DNA from: an uncultured Opitutia bacterium | Lineage (GTDB): Bacteria > Verrucomicrobiota > Verrucomicrobiia > Opitutales > Opitutaceae | Assembly (NCBI GenBank): GCA_903840415.1 | Contig: CAIMFY010000074.1 | Coordinates: 1-64,000 of the forward strand | Direction: 5' to 3' | DNA: 64,000 bases | Shown here: piece by piece, positions 36,255 to 44,907 of the stretch | How the letters are laid out: each line of letters starts with the position of its first letter | Numbering within the stretch: position 1 is the stretch's first letter | Notes under the pieces: model-generated | What the model was told of the DNA's origin: nothing | Databases searched by the model: none | Seen by the model: the letters and a program-made list of their open reading frames with translations, nothing else | Program-made: the position numbers and the translations under genes

Positions 36255-37775
36255 TCATTTCACCCCGCCCATGAGTTTGCGCGTCCATGGCACGAGGGCG
36301 AAGAGCGCCAGCGTGGCAAGGCCGACGCCGATGGCTTGGTGCCAGAAAAACGTCGCGAGCTCGCCGGCGTTGTCGCTCGTGAAATCGCCGGCAAGCACCC
36401 CGGCGAGTTTGTTGCCCAGCGCGGCGGCGAGGAACCAGATGCCCATCACGAGCCCGAGCAGGCGCGGCGGCGCGAGCTTCGTCATCGTCGAGAGTCCGAC
36501 TGGGCTCAGGCACATTTCCCCGACCGTCTGGAGAAAGAAAAGTCCGACCAGCCACATCGGGCCGACCTTGCCGGCGCCGGTGAGCTTCGCGGCCGGCACC
36601 ATCAGCACGAACGACAGCGCGACGAACAGCAGCCCGAGCGTGAACTTCAGCGGGCTCGACGGCTGGCGCGCTCCGAGCTTGATCCAGATGAAGGCGAAAA
36701 CCGGCGCGAGCAGGATGACCCAGACGGAGTTGACCGACTGCCACCACGACGAAGGGAACGCGTGGCCGAACGCCTCGTTGCGCGTTAGCCGATCGGCAAA
36801 GAGCGAAATCGTCGAGCCTGTCTGCTCGAAGATCGCCCAGAAAATCTCCGCGGCGAAAAAGAAAATCAGGATCGCAGCGATGCGCTTGCTGTCCGGATCG
36901 GAGCGGAAACCAAAGAAGAGCACGGCGGCGATTTGCAGGCCGAAGAGCCCGTAGACCAGCGCATGATATTCGTCGCTGGCCTTCATCACGACGATGAGCG
37001 CGAACGAAGCGATCGCGACGAGGCCGAGTTTGCCCCACGGCCGCGGTGCGTCGGCAGCGGGCGCATGGCCGACGTGGGCGAGGCGGTCGCGTTGGAGCAC
37101 ATACATCACGAGTCCAAACGTCATGCCGACGCCTGCGGCCGCGAAGCCCCAGTGCCAGCTGTGCAGCGGATCGAGGCCCCACGCGCTGAGCTGCGACTTC
37201 CACGCGGCGCTCTGCGCGAGCCAGCCGGTGACGAGCGGCGAGAGAAACGCGCCAAGGTTGATGCCCATGTAGAAAATCGAAAAACCGGCATCGCGGCGGG
37301 CGTCGTTCGGCGCGTAGAGGCTGCCGACCATCGTGGAGATGTTTGGTTTCAGGAGGCCCGTGCCGAGCGCGATGAGCACCAGTCCGGCGAAGAACGAAGT
37401 CTGCGAGGCAAACGCCATCGAGTAGTGGCCGCATGCGATGATGATGCCGCCGCAGAGCACGGCGAGGCGCGCGCCGATGAAGTTGTCGGCGATGAACCCA
37501 CCCAGAATCGAGAGCAGATAAACGCTCATCGTGTAGGTGCCGTAGATGCCCGCGGCGCGCTTCGTCTCAAAACCGAGGCCTCCGTCAACCGCCGCCTTCG
37601 TCATGAACAGAATGAGCAGCGCGCGCATTCCGTAGTAAGAAAAGCGCTCCCACATTTCGGTGAAGAACAGGGTGGTGAGCCCGCGCGGCTGGCCGCCAAT
37701 CCCGCTCGTGTCGAGGGGCGACTCAGGCTCGGTTTCGATCGGAACGGGGCTGGGGGCGTCCGGGGTAGTTGCCAT
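36255..37775 (-). CDS. Proton-dependent oligopeptide transporter (POT/PTR2 family)
   Basis: H+-coupled di/tripeptide symporter of the inner membrane. The ATG giving MATTPDAPSPVPIE yields 506 residues with about 14 hydrophobic helices, the bacterial POT length. The first-helix signature FFTEMWERFSYYGMRALLILFM carries the E..ER motif (proton coupling) and is followed by GGFIADNFIGAR and NLGAFLSPLVTGWLAQ. The C-terminal half has FAIFEQTGST-type (FWAIFEQTGSTISLFADRL) and SPVGLSTMTKLAPPRLLG motifs typical of the family. It precedes the MASE1 kinase by 27 bp on the same strand, so it could be the first gene of that operon, though a functional link is not evident. Confidence 0.93.
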   Translation of the reverse strand: MATTPDAPSPVPIETEPESPLDTSGIGGQPRGLTTLFFTEMWERFSYYGMRALLILFMTKAAVDGGLGFETKRAAGIYGTYTMSVYLLSILGGFIADNFIGARLAVLCGGIIIACGHYSMAFASQTSFFAGLVLIALGTGLLKPNISTMVGSLYAPNDARRDAGFSIFYMGINLGAFLSPLVTGWLAQSAAWKSQLSAWGLDPLHSWHWGFAAAGVGMTFGLVMYVLQRDRLAHVGHAPAADAPRPWGKLGLVAIASFALIVVMKASDEYHALVYGLFGLQIAAVLFFGFRSDPDSKRIAAILIFFFAAEIFWAIFEQTGSTISLFADRLTRNEAFGHAFPSSWWQSVNSVWVILLAPVFAFIWIKLGARQPSSPLKFTLGLLFVALSFVLMVPAAKLTGAGKVGPMWLVGLFFLQTVGEMCLSPVGLSTMTKLAPPRLLGLVMGIWFLAAALGNKLAGVLAGDFTSDNAGELATFFWHQAIGVGLATLALFALVPWTRKLMGGVK

Positions 37776-37845
37776 TCGGAAAAGTCTGCCCTCGGGGCGG
37801 CGCGGCGGGCAACGGGGAAAGCTGCGCGCGGATTGTGTTTTAGCT

Positions 37846-37860
37846 GCGGTCATAGACCGC
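37846..37860. repeat. Copy of the GCGGTC-ATA-GACCGC palindromic motif
   Basis: A perfect 6-bp inverted repeat with ATA loop in the gap upstream of the peptide transporter. It matches the inner arm of the REP-like element after tsf (GGTCGTAGACCGCC at 1874-1887), so both are probably copies of one dispersed family. Confidence 0.45.
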
Positions 37861-37884
37861 CAGTGAATCCCTAACAACGTTCAC

Positions 37885-37905
37885 GCGGTGGTCCCGGGCC
37901 ACCGC
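37885..37905 (-). terminator. Possible hairpin after the pectate lyase gene
   Basis: A 7-bp stem GCGGTGG/CCACCGC (37885-37891 with 37899-37905) about ten bases past the pectate lyase stop. There is no T-run on the minus strand, so termination is uncertain. Confidence 0.35.
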
Positions 37906-37915
37906 CCCCGACAAG

Positions 37916-39238
37916 CTACGCTTTCGGATGCGCCTTGGCCCACTTGGCGTAGTGGGCGAGCGCGCGCTCCGGGCCGTTGTTATACCACGAGTAACCATTG
38001 CGCCGCTCCTTGGAAATCTCGTTTACGTCGTCGTGGATCGACTTGTCGCGGTCGCCGAAGAGCGGGCGGTCGGTGCCGATTTCGTAGTAGCGCGCCCAGA
38101 TCGGGCCGGCGCCGGGCACCTTGAGCAGCGTGCGGCCGGAGCCGTCCGGTGCGGGGCGATAGGCGAAATCGCGGAGCGCGGTCTTCTCGAACCACGCCGC
38201 GGCGGCGTGGACGGAGGCGACGATCGTCGGCGAGGGCGCGGGGAGGTTCATCAGGAAAATCATCACGTCGTCGCTCTCGCTGCCGGACTGCGCGGGCATC
38301 TCGTAATTGCGGGCCGAGGCGGGCACGAGCGTGAGCGCATCGTGCTGCTGGCACCAGACAGTGAGACGGCCGTTGGCGACGATCTGGCAGGCGAGGATGC
38401 AGGCGACGCCGCGCTGCACGGCGGCAGCAGCTCGGGTGCGCTGGTCGGCGGTGAGAAACGTGAAACCGTTTTGTGCCTCGGCGACCTCGTTGAGAAACGA
38501 GAGCACGTTGACGAGGGCGTTGTCGTTGAACGTGATCGTGTCGTGGTAGCCGCCTTCGAGCGGATAGACTTGCGGGAAGCCGCCGTTCGGAAACTGCGCG
38601 GCGAACGCATAGTCGAGCCCGCGTCGCACCGAGTCGCGATAGGGCGCGCCCATTTTTTCGCCAAGCGCCGTGGCGACATGCGCGAGAAACCGGAGTTGGG
38701 TGATCGTGGCGTCGTTGTCGAATGTGCCGACGTAGTGCCAGCTGGGATCGGCGGGCTTGTCGTTGTCCACCGTCGTGGCGCGGGCGTTGGCGGCGGCCGC
38801 AGCGGGCGGCGCGGCATTGCCGGGGGCGAAACGCTCGCCGGGCTGACGGGCGTGATTCGTGTAATTCATGTTTTTGCTCCAGCCGCCGGCCGGCGTCTGA
38901 AACGAGAGCACGTTGTCCGCGATCTTCCGGGCTTCGTCGGTGGCGAACGACGCCTCGGGTCGGTTAAGACCCAGGCCGCTGCCGCGACCTTCGGACGGCA
39001 TGGTGGGCGTGGTGAGATTGTGCGCCTTCATCTCAGCGGCGAAAAACGCCAGGTCGGCGGCGTGCAGTTGCTCGGAGCGGGCGAGGTAGTCGCGCCACGG
39101 CTTTTGCTCGGCGGCGGGCAACGCGGCGATCCGCGCGGCGGTGACCGGCAGCGCGGGCGGATTGGTGCCGACGATCGCGGCGGAGAGCAGCGCTGGACTG
39201 GCGAGGAGAAGGGCAAGAAAGCCGAGACGGATTTTCAT
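37916..39238 (-). CDS. Secreted pectate lyase, PL10 family
   Basis: Polygalacturonate-cleaving lyase acting by beta-elimination, exported to the periplasm or beyond. The ATG giving MKIRLGFLALLLASPALLSA starts a Sec signal peptide; length 440 residues. PL10 blocks are evident in order: TPAGGWSKNMNY, TFDNDATITQLRFLAHV, AQFPNGGFPQVYPL, YHDTITFNDNALVNVL, WCQQHDALTLVPASARNYEMPAQSGSESDDVMIFLM and GPIWARYYEIGTDRPLFGDRD. It is divergent from the GH78 rhamnosidase (134-bp gap), the two together fitting attack on rhamnogalacturonan and homogalacturonan regions of pectin. Confidence 0.93.
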   Translation of the reverse strand: MKIRLGFLALLLASPALLSAAIVGTNPPALPVTAARIAALPAAEQKPWRDYLARSEQLHAADLAFFAAEMKAHNLTTPTMPSEGRGSGLGLNRPEASFATDEARKIADNVLSFQTPAGGWSKNMNYTNHARQPGERFAPGNAAPPAAAAANARATTVDNDKPADPSWHYVGTFDNDATITQLRFLAHVATALGEKMGAPYRDSVRRGLDYAFAAQFPNGGFPQVYPLEGGYHDTITFNDNALVNVLSFLNEVAEAQNGFTFLTADQRTRAAAAVQRGVACILACQIVANGRLTVWCQQHDALTLVPASARNYEMPAQSGSESDDVMIFLMNLPAPSPTIVASVHAAAAWFEKTALRDFAYRPAPDGSGRTLLKVPGAGPIWARYYEIGTDRPLFGDRDKSIHDDVNEISKERRNGYSWYNNGPERALAHYAKWAKAHPKA

Positions 39239-39372
39239 GGAAGGCGAATGTCCGGCGAGACGCGCGATGGTGGGCACGCGTTGCGAAATATTCGGACACG
39301 TGTGCGGAAAAGCGATCTACGCCAGAATTGAAATTGTGTCGCCCTCGGCCGGTGCCACGATGGCGCCACCCC

Positions 39373-42300
39373 ATGAACGCTAACCTGTGGATTGCGCCGC
39401 TGCTCCTTGTCGTCGGCCTGAGTCTCATCTCCGCGGCGCACGCCGCCCCGAGCCTGCGGCCGGTCGAACTGCGCTGCGAATTTCGCGAGAACCCGCGTGG
39501 GCTCGGCGAGGTGTCGCCGCGGCTTTCGTGGAAACTGGCGGCTAGCGATCCGGCCGCGCGCAGTCTTCGGCAGACGGCGTGGCAAGTGCGCGTGGCCTCG
39601 ACGGCGGCGGCGCTCGCGGCCGGGCGTGGCGATCGGTGGGACTCGGGCAAAATCGCCTCCGACGCGACCAACGCGATCGGCTACGCGGGAGCGGCGTTGC
39701 AGTCGCGCGACGTTTGTTTCTGGTCAGTGCGCGTCTGGGATCAGGCGGGCGAGCCGTCGGCTTGGAGCGAACCCGCGAGCTGGACGATCGGTTTGCTCGC
39801 CGCCGCCGAATGGAAGGCGGATTGGATCGGACTCGACGCGACGCCACCGGCCGACCGCTCGATCGTGAGCGAGGCGCAGCGGGCGCAGCTGTTCCAGACC
39901 GCGTGGATGCGCGCGGACCTCAAGCCGTCAACCCAGCAGCCGCTCGCGGCGAATTTCCGAAAAACGATCACGCTGCCGGGCGATCGCAAAGTGACGCGCG
40001 CGACCTTGCTCCTGACTGCCGACATGCGCTGCGCGATTGCGATCAACGGTCGCGCCGTGGCCACCCTCACCCGCTGGGATCGGATGAAACCGGTCGAAGT
40101 CACGGCGGCGCTCACGGCCGGAGAAAATGTGGTCGGCCTCGCGATCGAGCAGGACGACGGTTACCCGCCCGCCGCGCTCGGTGAACTCGAGATCGCGTTT
40201 GCCGAGGGCGAACCACTGCGGCTCCCCACGGATAAGACGTGGGAGTTTTCGACGACGGGCGCGGACTGGAAGCCTGTGGTGGTCGACGACAAGCTTCGCG
40301 CCGAGGGTGGATTTCGCACGCCGTGGGGTACGCCGGAAAATTCGCAGCACTGGCTCGCGCCGGCGCCGTGGCTGCGGAAAAGTTTTTCGATCGCGAAGCC
40401 CGTGCAGCGCGCGACGGTTTACGCGACGGCACTCGGGTTTTATGAGTTGCACTTGAACGGCGCGCGGGTGGGTCACGACGTTTTCGCTCCCGGGTGGACC
40501 GAGTATACGAAACGCGTCCACTACCAAACCTACGACGTGACCGCGCAGGTGAAACCCGGCGTCAACGCCCTCGGCGCGCTGCTCGGCGACGGCTGGTATG
40601 CGGGCATCGCGGGCTACACCGGCAAGCGCCACTACTACGGCGGCAACCCGCGCCTCCGCGCCCAACTCGAGATCGAGTATGCCGACGGCACGCGCGACAC
40701 GATCGCGACCGACGGATCGTGGCGGGGAAATTTCGGTCCGGTGCGCTACGCCGACCTTTATCTCGGATGCGCCTACGATGCGCGGCTCGAGCGGGACGAC
40801 TGGGCGCGCGGCAATTTTGACGACAAGAACTGGTCGCCGGTCGCCACCGGCCTGAGCGCGGACGCGCCGAAAAATTTTCTTCTCGAGGCCGGCACGCTCG
40901 ATCCGGTGCGCGTGCAGGATGAGTTGCCGGCGCGCGCGGTCACACAGCCGCGGCCCGGCACTTACATTTTTGATCTTGGGCAAAACATGGTCGGCTGGGC
41001 GCGGCTCACAGTAAACGGCAAGTCCGGCCAGAGACTCACTCTGCGCCACGGCGAGATGCTCAACCCGAACGGCACGCTCTACATTTCGAATCTCCGCGGG
41101 GCGACGGCGACGGATGTGTTCTGGCTTCGCGACGGCACGCAGACGCTCGAGCCGTGGGGCACGCTCCACGGCTTCCGCTACGTCGAGATCACCGGCCTCG
41201 AGTCGGCGCCGACGCCGGCGATGGTCACCGGTCTCGTCGTGCACAACCCGATGGCGTGCACCGGCGATTTCGAGTGTTCCGATCCGCGCGTGAATCAGCT
41301 TTTTCACAACATCGTCTGGGGACAGAAGGGGAATTACCTGGAGGCGCCGACGGATTGTCCGCAGCGCGACGAGCGGCTCGGCTGGACCGGCGACACGCAG
41401 TTTTTCATTCGCACCGGACTCTTTAATTTCGAGGCGCCGAATTTCATGGAGCGCTGGATCACGACGATCGCGACGGATTCGCAGGGCGCCGATGGCACCT
41501 TCCCCGACACGGTCCCAGCCATCGGCCACAAACCGCATGCGGTAACGGCGTGGGGCGACGCGGCGCTCGTCGTCACGCACACCTTGTGGAAGGTTTACGG
41601 CGATACGCGCGTGGTCGAAAAACACTTCGACGAACTCGCGCGCTACATCGCCCATCTCCGCGGCCGGGCGAAGGACGGCATCGTTAAAATCGGCGGCTAT
41701 GGCGACTGGCTCAACAAGGGCGGCGGCGCGAAGACCGAGGTGATGGACACCGCCTACTACGCCTACCTCTGCGGCCTCATGGCCGATCTGGGTCACGCGA
41801 TTGGGCGCGAGGCCGACGCCGCGAACTTCGCCGCTGAGCAACGCGCCGTCACCGCCGCGTGGCGACGCGATTTCCTCCAACCGGACGGTGGCATACTAGA
41901 GAGCAGCCAGACGGGTTTTGCGCTCGCGTTCACGATGGGCCTGCTGCCCGACGAGATTCAGGCGAAGTCCGCCGAAAAATTTGTCGCCGACATCGCCGGG
42001 AAAAATTGGCACCTCGCGACCGGCTTCATCGGCACGCCGCGCCTCCTGCCGGCGCTCCACGCCGCCGGTCGTGACGACGTCGCCTATCGGCTCCTGTTGC
42101 AGGATACTTATCCCTCGTGGCTTTTCCAGGTGAAGCTCGGCGCCACGACGATGTGGGAACGCTGGGACGGCTGGACGCCCGACCAAGGTTTTCAGTCGAT
42201 CGGGATGAACTCGTTTAACCATTATGCGTTCGGCGCGGTGGGCGAATATCTCTACCGCTTCGTCGGCGGCATCGACACGGACGGCGCGGGTTTCCGCGCA

Positions 42301-42606
42301 ATCACGATCGCGCCGCAACCGGCCGCGGGTCTCACCGCGGCGCGCGCCAACTACGACGCGATCACCGGAAAGATTTCCTGCGCGTGGAAAATCGCCGAGG
42401 GCAAACTCACGCTCGAGATCATCGTGCCGCCCAACACCACCGCGACCGTGCGCGTGCCGTCAGCGCAGCCCGCCGCCATCGAGGAAGGCGCGACGAGCGC
42501 CACCAAGGCGCGCGGCGTCGAATTTGTCCGCGTCGAGCCCGCCGCCGCGATCTTTCAGGTGGGCTCGGGCACCTATCACTTCACGGCCGCGGCGCCGAAA
42601 ACCTGA
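39373..42606 (+). CDS. Secreted alpha-L-rhamnosidase, GH78 family
   Basis: Inverting glycoside hydrolase releasing terminal alpha-L-rhamnose. The ATG giving MNANLWIAPLLLVVGLSLISAAHA begins a signal peptide; total 1077 residues, in the usual multi-domain GH78 range. An N-terminal fibronectin-like domain (LRPVELRCEFRENPRGLGEVSPRLSW) is followed by two beta-sandwich domains (GFYELHLNGARVGHDVFAPGWTEY), the (alpha/alpha)6 catalytic barrel with the acidic cluster DCPQRDERLGWTGD, and the WERWDGWTPDQGFQ / MNSFNHYAFGAVGEYLYR block. A short C-terminal domain ends the protein. It is divergent from the PL10 lyase. Confidence 0.95.
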   Translation: MNANLWIAPLLLVVGLSLISAAHAAPSLRPVELRCEFRENPRGLGEVSPRLSWKLAASDPAARSLRQTAWQVRVASTAAALAAGRGDRWDSGKIASDATNAIGYAGAALQSRDVCFWSVRVWDQAGEPSAWSEPASWTIGLLAAAEWKADWIGLDATPPADRSIVSEAQRAQLFQTAWMRADLKPSTQQPLAANFRKTITLPGDRKVTRATLLLTADMRCAIAINGRAVATLTRWDRMKPVEVTAALTAGENVVGLAIEQDDGYPPAALGELEIAFAEGEPLRLPTDKTWEFSTTGADWKPVVVDDKLRAEGGFRTPWGTPENSQHWLAPAPWLRKSFSIAKPVQRATVYATALGFYELHLNGARVGHDVFAPGWTEYTKRVHYQTYDVTAQVKPGVNALGALLGDGWYAGIAGYTGKRHYYGGNPRLRAQLEIEYADGTRDTIATDGSWRGNFGPVRYADLYLGCAYDARLERDDWARGNFDDKNWSPVATGLSADAPKNFLLEAGTLDPVRVQDELPARAVTQPRPGTYIFDLGQNMVGWARLTVNGKSGQRLTLRHGEMLNPNGTLYISNLRGATATDVFWLRDGTQTLEPWGTLHGFRYVEITGLESAPTPAMVTGLVVHNPMACTGDFECSDPRVNQLFHNIVWGQKGNYLEAPTDCPQRDERLGWTGDTQFFIRTGLFNFEAPNFMERWITTIATDSQGADGTFPDTVPAIGHKPHAVTAWGDAALVVTHTLWKVYGDTRVVEKHFDELARYIAHLRGRAKDGIVKIGGYGDWLNKGGGAKTEVMDTAYYAYLCGLMADLGHAIGREADAANFAAEQRAVTAAWRRDFLQPDGGILESSQTGFALAFTMGLLPDEIQAKSAEKFVADIAGKNWHLATGFIGTPRLLPALHAAGRDDVAYRLLLQDTYPSWLFQVKLGATTMWERWDGWTPDQGFQSIGMNSFNHYAFGAVGEYLYRFVGGIDTDGAGFRAITIAPQPAAGLTAARANYDAITGKISCAWKIAEGKLTLEIIVPPNTTATVRVPSAQPAAIEEGATSATKARGVEFVRVEPAAAIFQVGSGTYHFTAAAPKT

Positions 42607-42612
42607 TCCCGG

Positions 42613-42993
42613 TCACGCGCATCCGAATTTCTTGAAGCCTTCGAGACCGCGCTTGGTCACGTCGGCCAGTTCCGCGAACAGGGCAGTGTCGACCGCGGTG
42701 AAGTTGAAGCACGCCTTGCCCTGCATGCGCTTTTTCAGTGCAGGCGACAGCGACGCCAGCAACGTCGGCGAGCCGTAAATCGGCATCAGGTGAAACGAGA
42801 CGTAGTTTTTCCCCATTTGCACGGCGGCAAACATCATCGGCCGCCGATTCTTCGGGTGGAGCTTGGGCGAGTTGAGGTAATAGCACTTTGGCGTGTCGTC
42901 CACGACGACCATCCGTTGGGCGTAGGGTGTAAGAATCTCGCGCAGCCCGGCGAACACCGGCTGGAAATCGGAGGTAGATCTTTTGGCGGGCAT
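42613..42993 (-). CDS. DUF1801-like small protein
   Basis: A 126-residue cytoplasmic protein (from the ATG giving MPAKRSTSDFQPVFAGLRE). The layout F..LR.IL.PYA....VV.D......L........ ..MFAAV..GK.YVSFHLMPIYG resembles the DUF1801/YdhG-like fold, whose function is unknown; ends in ADVTKRGLEGFKKFGCA. It is convergent with the GH78 gene, stopping six bases from it, and appears monocistronic. No catalytic motif is visible. Confidence 0.65.
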   Translation of the reverse strand: MPAKRSTSDFQPVFAGLREILTPYAQRMVVVDDTPKCYYLNSPKLHPKNRRPMMFAAVQMGKNYVSFHLMPIYGSPTLLASLSPALKKRMQGKACFNFTAVDTALFAELADVTKRGLEGFKKFGCA

Positions 42994-43089
42994 GCCGAAA
43001 TTGTGGAGCAATCACCCCAACGAGACGAGAATTTCCCGGCATCGCGCCGCAACCGGACTACGATAATGCGGCGAATGGTCCTGACGGCC

Positions 43090-43479
43090 TCAAGCGTCAG
43101 TTGGCTTGGGCGGCGCCTCTGTGAGCGCCTGATTGATCGCCGCGTGGAGTTCCTCCGCCGTGAAGGGTTTAGACAGGGCGCAGCGGGCACCGAGTTTCGC
43201 GGCGATCCCGAGATACATCGTTGAGCGCGGTATGCCGCCCGACATCGCGATAATCGGCAGGTTGGGCTGCGCCCGGTGTATTTCGACGATCGTCTCGATC
43301 CCTTCCGTGTTCGGCATGATGAGATCCGTGAGCACCAGATCGACGGGCGTGGTCTGAAAAAGTTTGAGACCTATGTGGCCGTCGGCGGCTTGAATGACCG
43401 TGTGGCCCGCGATCGACAGATTCTGCGCGATCACACCTCGCAGGTCGTCGTCGTCGTCGATAAGAAGGATGCGGGCCAT
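43090..43479 (-). CDS. Single-domain CheY-like response regulator
   Basis: A 129-residue receiver domain without output domain: ILLIDDDDDLRGV (acidic pocket), phospho-acceptor Asp52 in LVLTDLIMPNTEG, Thr/Ser switch in IIAMSGG, and Lys104 in ALSKPFTAEEL. Such stand-alone receivers act through protein contact, as CheY does at the flagellar motor or as phosphorelay intermediates. It is divergent from an HDOD gene that has a FliA-like promoter, which makes a motility or chemotaxis role plausible but not shown. The PN(T)EG after the aspartate is typical of relay receivers of hybrid-kinase systems. Confidence 0.9.
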   Translation of the reverse strand: MARILLIDDDDDLRGVIAQNLSIAGHTVIQAADGHIGLKLFQTTPVDLVLTDLIMPNTEGIETIVEIHRAQPNLPIIAMSGGIPRSTMYLGIAAKLGARCALSKPFTAEELHAAINQALTEAPPKPTDA

Positions 43480-43787
43480 TGAGAGAAGTGGAGTGAAAAA
43501 AGCAGGACGCGGCGATCAAGGCGAGCGTCAATCGCCGGCGCCAACCTCCATAGCGCCCCGACCGCAGTGATGGGACGGTGGCGTGGTTCTAGACAAGAAA
43601 TCCTTGGGAGAATTCGCACGAAAAACAGGCGATCAGGGAACGCGTGACGCACCGCTTCATCTTGCCTGTTCGGCACAAACCGCCGGCGGCTAAAGTCCGA
43701 TCCTTGAATTCTCACGCATCGGCATCGGCGGCATTTTTCACCCAAGTTTGACGCGTTTGCGCCGATGGCAGGGAGATATCCGAAATC
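43480..43787. other. 308-bp divergent intergenic region
   Basis: Lies between the leftward CheY-like gene and the rightward HDOD gene. It contains no protein-like ORF. Its right end holds the FliA-like promoter (43742-43768). Nothing that I can support was found in the rest, including a promoter for the CheY-like gene. Confidence 0.6.
43742..43768 (+). promoter_or_regulatory. FliA (sigma-28)-like promoter of HDOD gene A
   Basis: CCAAGTTT, 11 bases, GCCGATGG, against the consensus TAAAGTTT-N11-GCCGATAA (6 of 8 and 6 of 8 matches). The -10 box ends 19 bases before the ATG, with GGGAGA between them as the ribosome-binding site. Confidence 0.65.
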
Positions 43788-44705
43788 ATGCTCGCGGACT
43801 CATCGCTTTCGATTGGCCAGAAGCTCACGCCTGAGGACATCGTGCGTGAGGTGAGGCACCTGCCGTCGGCGCCGAAAGTGCTGCCTCGGTTGAAGCAACT
43901 CTTGAGCGACGGCAATTCCGCGATGCACGAAATCGTGGCACTCATTCGGCTCGATCCCGGCATCGCGGTGCGCGTGCTGCAGGCCTCGAACAGCGCCTAC
44001 TTCAGCAAGGGCGTGCGCTGCTTCACCGTCGATGAGGCGGTGAACCGTGTGGGCTATGATCAAGTTTACGAACTCGTCTCTTACGCCGTCGCCTCGCAGG
44101 TGCTGGTGCGACCGCTCGAAGTCTATGGCATCGAGGCGGACGAGCTCTGGAAGCTGTCGGTCGTGTGTGCGATCGCGAACGAGGAACTGGCCGGCCGCTC
44201 AGGCCAGGATCGCAACGCCGCCTACACAATCGGTCTGTTGCACGCCGTCGGAATGGTGGCGATCGACGAGTGGGCGTTGCGCAACGCCCGCACGCTGCGT
44301 CTGCAGAGCAAGGGTTTTCCGCGCGAGGCGTCGGAGGGCGAACGGGCGGCCCTCGGGTTTACGCAGGCGCAGGTCGGCGGCGCGCTGCTGATCGACTGGG
44401 AGTTTCCGCGGTCGATTTCCGAGCCGGTGCGTTGGCAATATTCTCCGCGCAGTTCGGCGAGTCAGATGAAGATGGCGATCACGTTGCACCTCGCGAAGTG
44501 GCTGCGCACGGTCGTGTGCGGGCCGGCGGAGCCACTGGCATTGCCGGACGAGGCGCATCTGCGGGCGTTGTCGCTCACGCCGGCTACTCTTTCGGCGATC
44601 GCGGCTGATGTGACGCAAAAGATTACCGCCGTCAGTTCGATGCTTGAGACGGCGCCGGAGGAATCGTCGCGCCTCCCACAGTTTCCCGCGAAAGAAGTCT
44701 GGTAG
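43788..44705 (+). CDS. HDOD-domain protein A
   Basis: A 305-residue cytoplasmic protein made of one HDOD domain (PF08668-like), a degenerate HD fold used as a signalling adaptor rather than a phosphohydrolase. Conserved stretches are LPSAPKVLPRLKQLLSDGNSAMHEIVALIRLDPGIAVRVLQASNSAYF (residues about 25-72), AVNRVGYDQVYELV and AAYTIGLLHAVGMVAI, where the HD metal ligands would lie. HDOD proteins are linked to chemotaxis, motility and two-component control in other bacteria. It has a FliA-like promoter directly upstream and a CheY-like receiver divergent to it. It belongs to the same subgroup as HDOD C and D at 55.6 and 56.5 kb. Confidence 0.88.
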   Translation: MLADSSLSIGQKLTPEDIVREVRHLPSAPKVLPRLKQLLSDGNSAMHEIVALIRLDPGIAVRVLQASNSAYFSKGVRCFTVDEAVNRVGYDQVYELVSYAVASQVLVRPLEVYGIEADELWKLSVVCAIANEELAGRSGQDRNAAYTIGLLHAVGMVAIDEWALRNARTLRLQSKGFPREASEGERAALGFTQAQVGGALLIDWEFPRSISEPVRWQYSPRSSASQMKMAITLHLAKWLRTVVCGPAEPLALPDEAHLRALSLTPATLSAIAADVTQKITAVSSMLETAPEESSRLPQFPAKEVW

Positions 44706-44804
44706 TTCTAGACTGGAGTTGCAGGTAAGGTGGACGGTGGAACGCGTGGGTTGGGGTGTGCTTCGCGCACCCGGGCCTCGATTCTCATTTCGATCGCACT
44801 TCAT

Positions 44805-44831
44805 TTAAGGCGTGAGGCGGTGGGCCGATGT
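44805..44831 (+). promoter_or_regulatory. Weak FliA-like promoter candidate before the protease
   Basis: TTAAGGCG, 11 bases, GCCGATGT (4 of 8 and 6 of 8 matches), 76 bases before the protease ATG. Noted because of the motif's recurrence nearby; the match is weak and could be chance. Confidence 0.22.
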
Positions 44832-44907
44832 TGATGATGCAGTCCCGAAACCAAGGAATCGCTCACCGCACCACCACGTCCGCACCACTTTTTCCACGGA
44901 AGGAACC

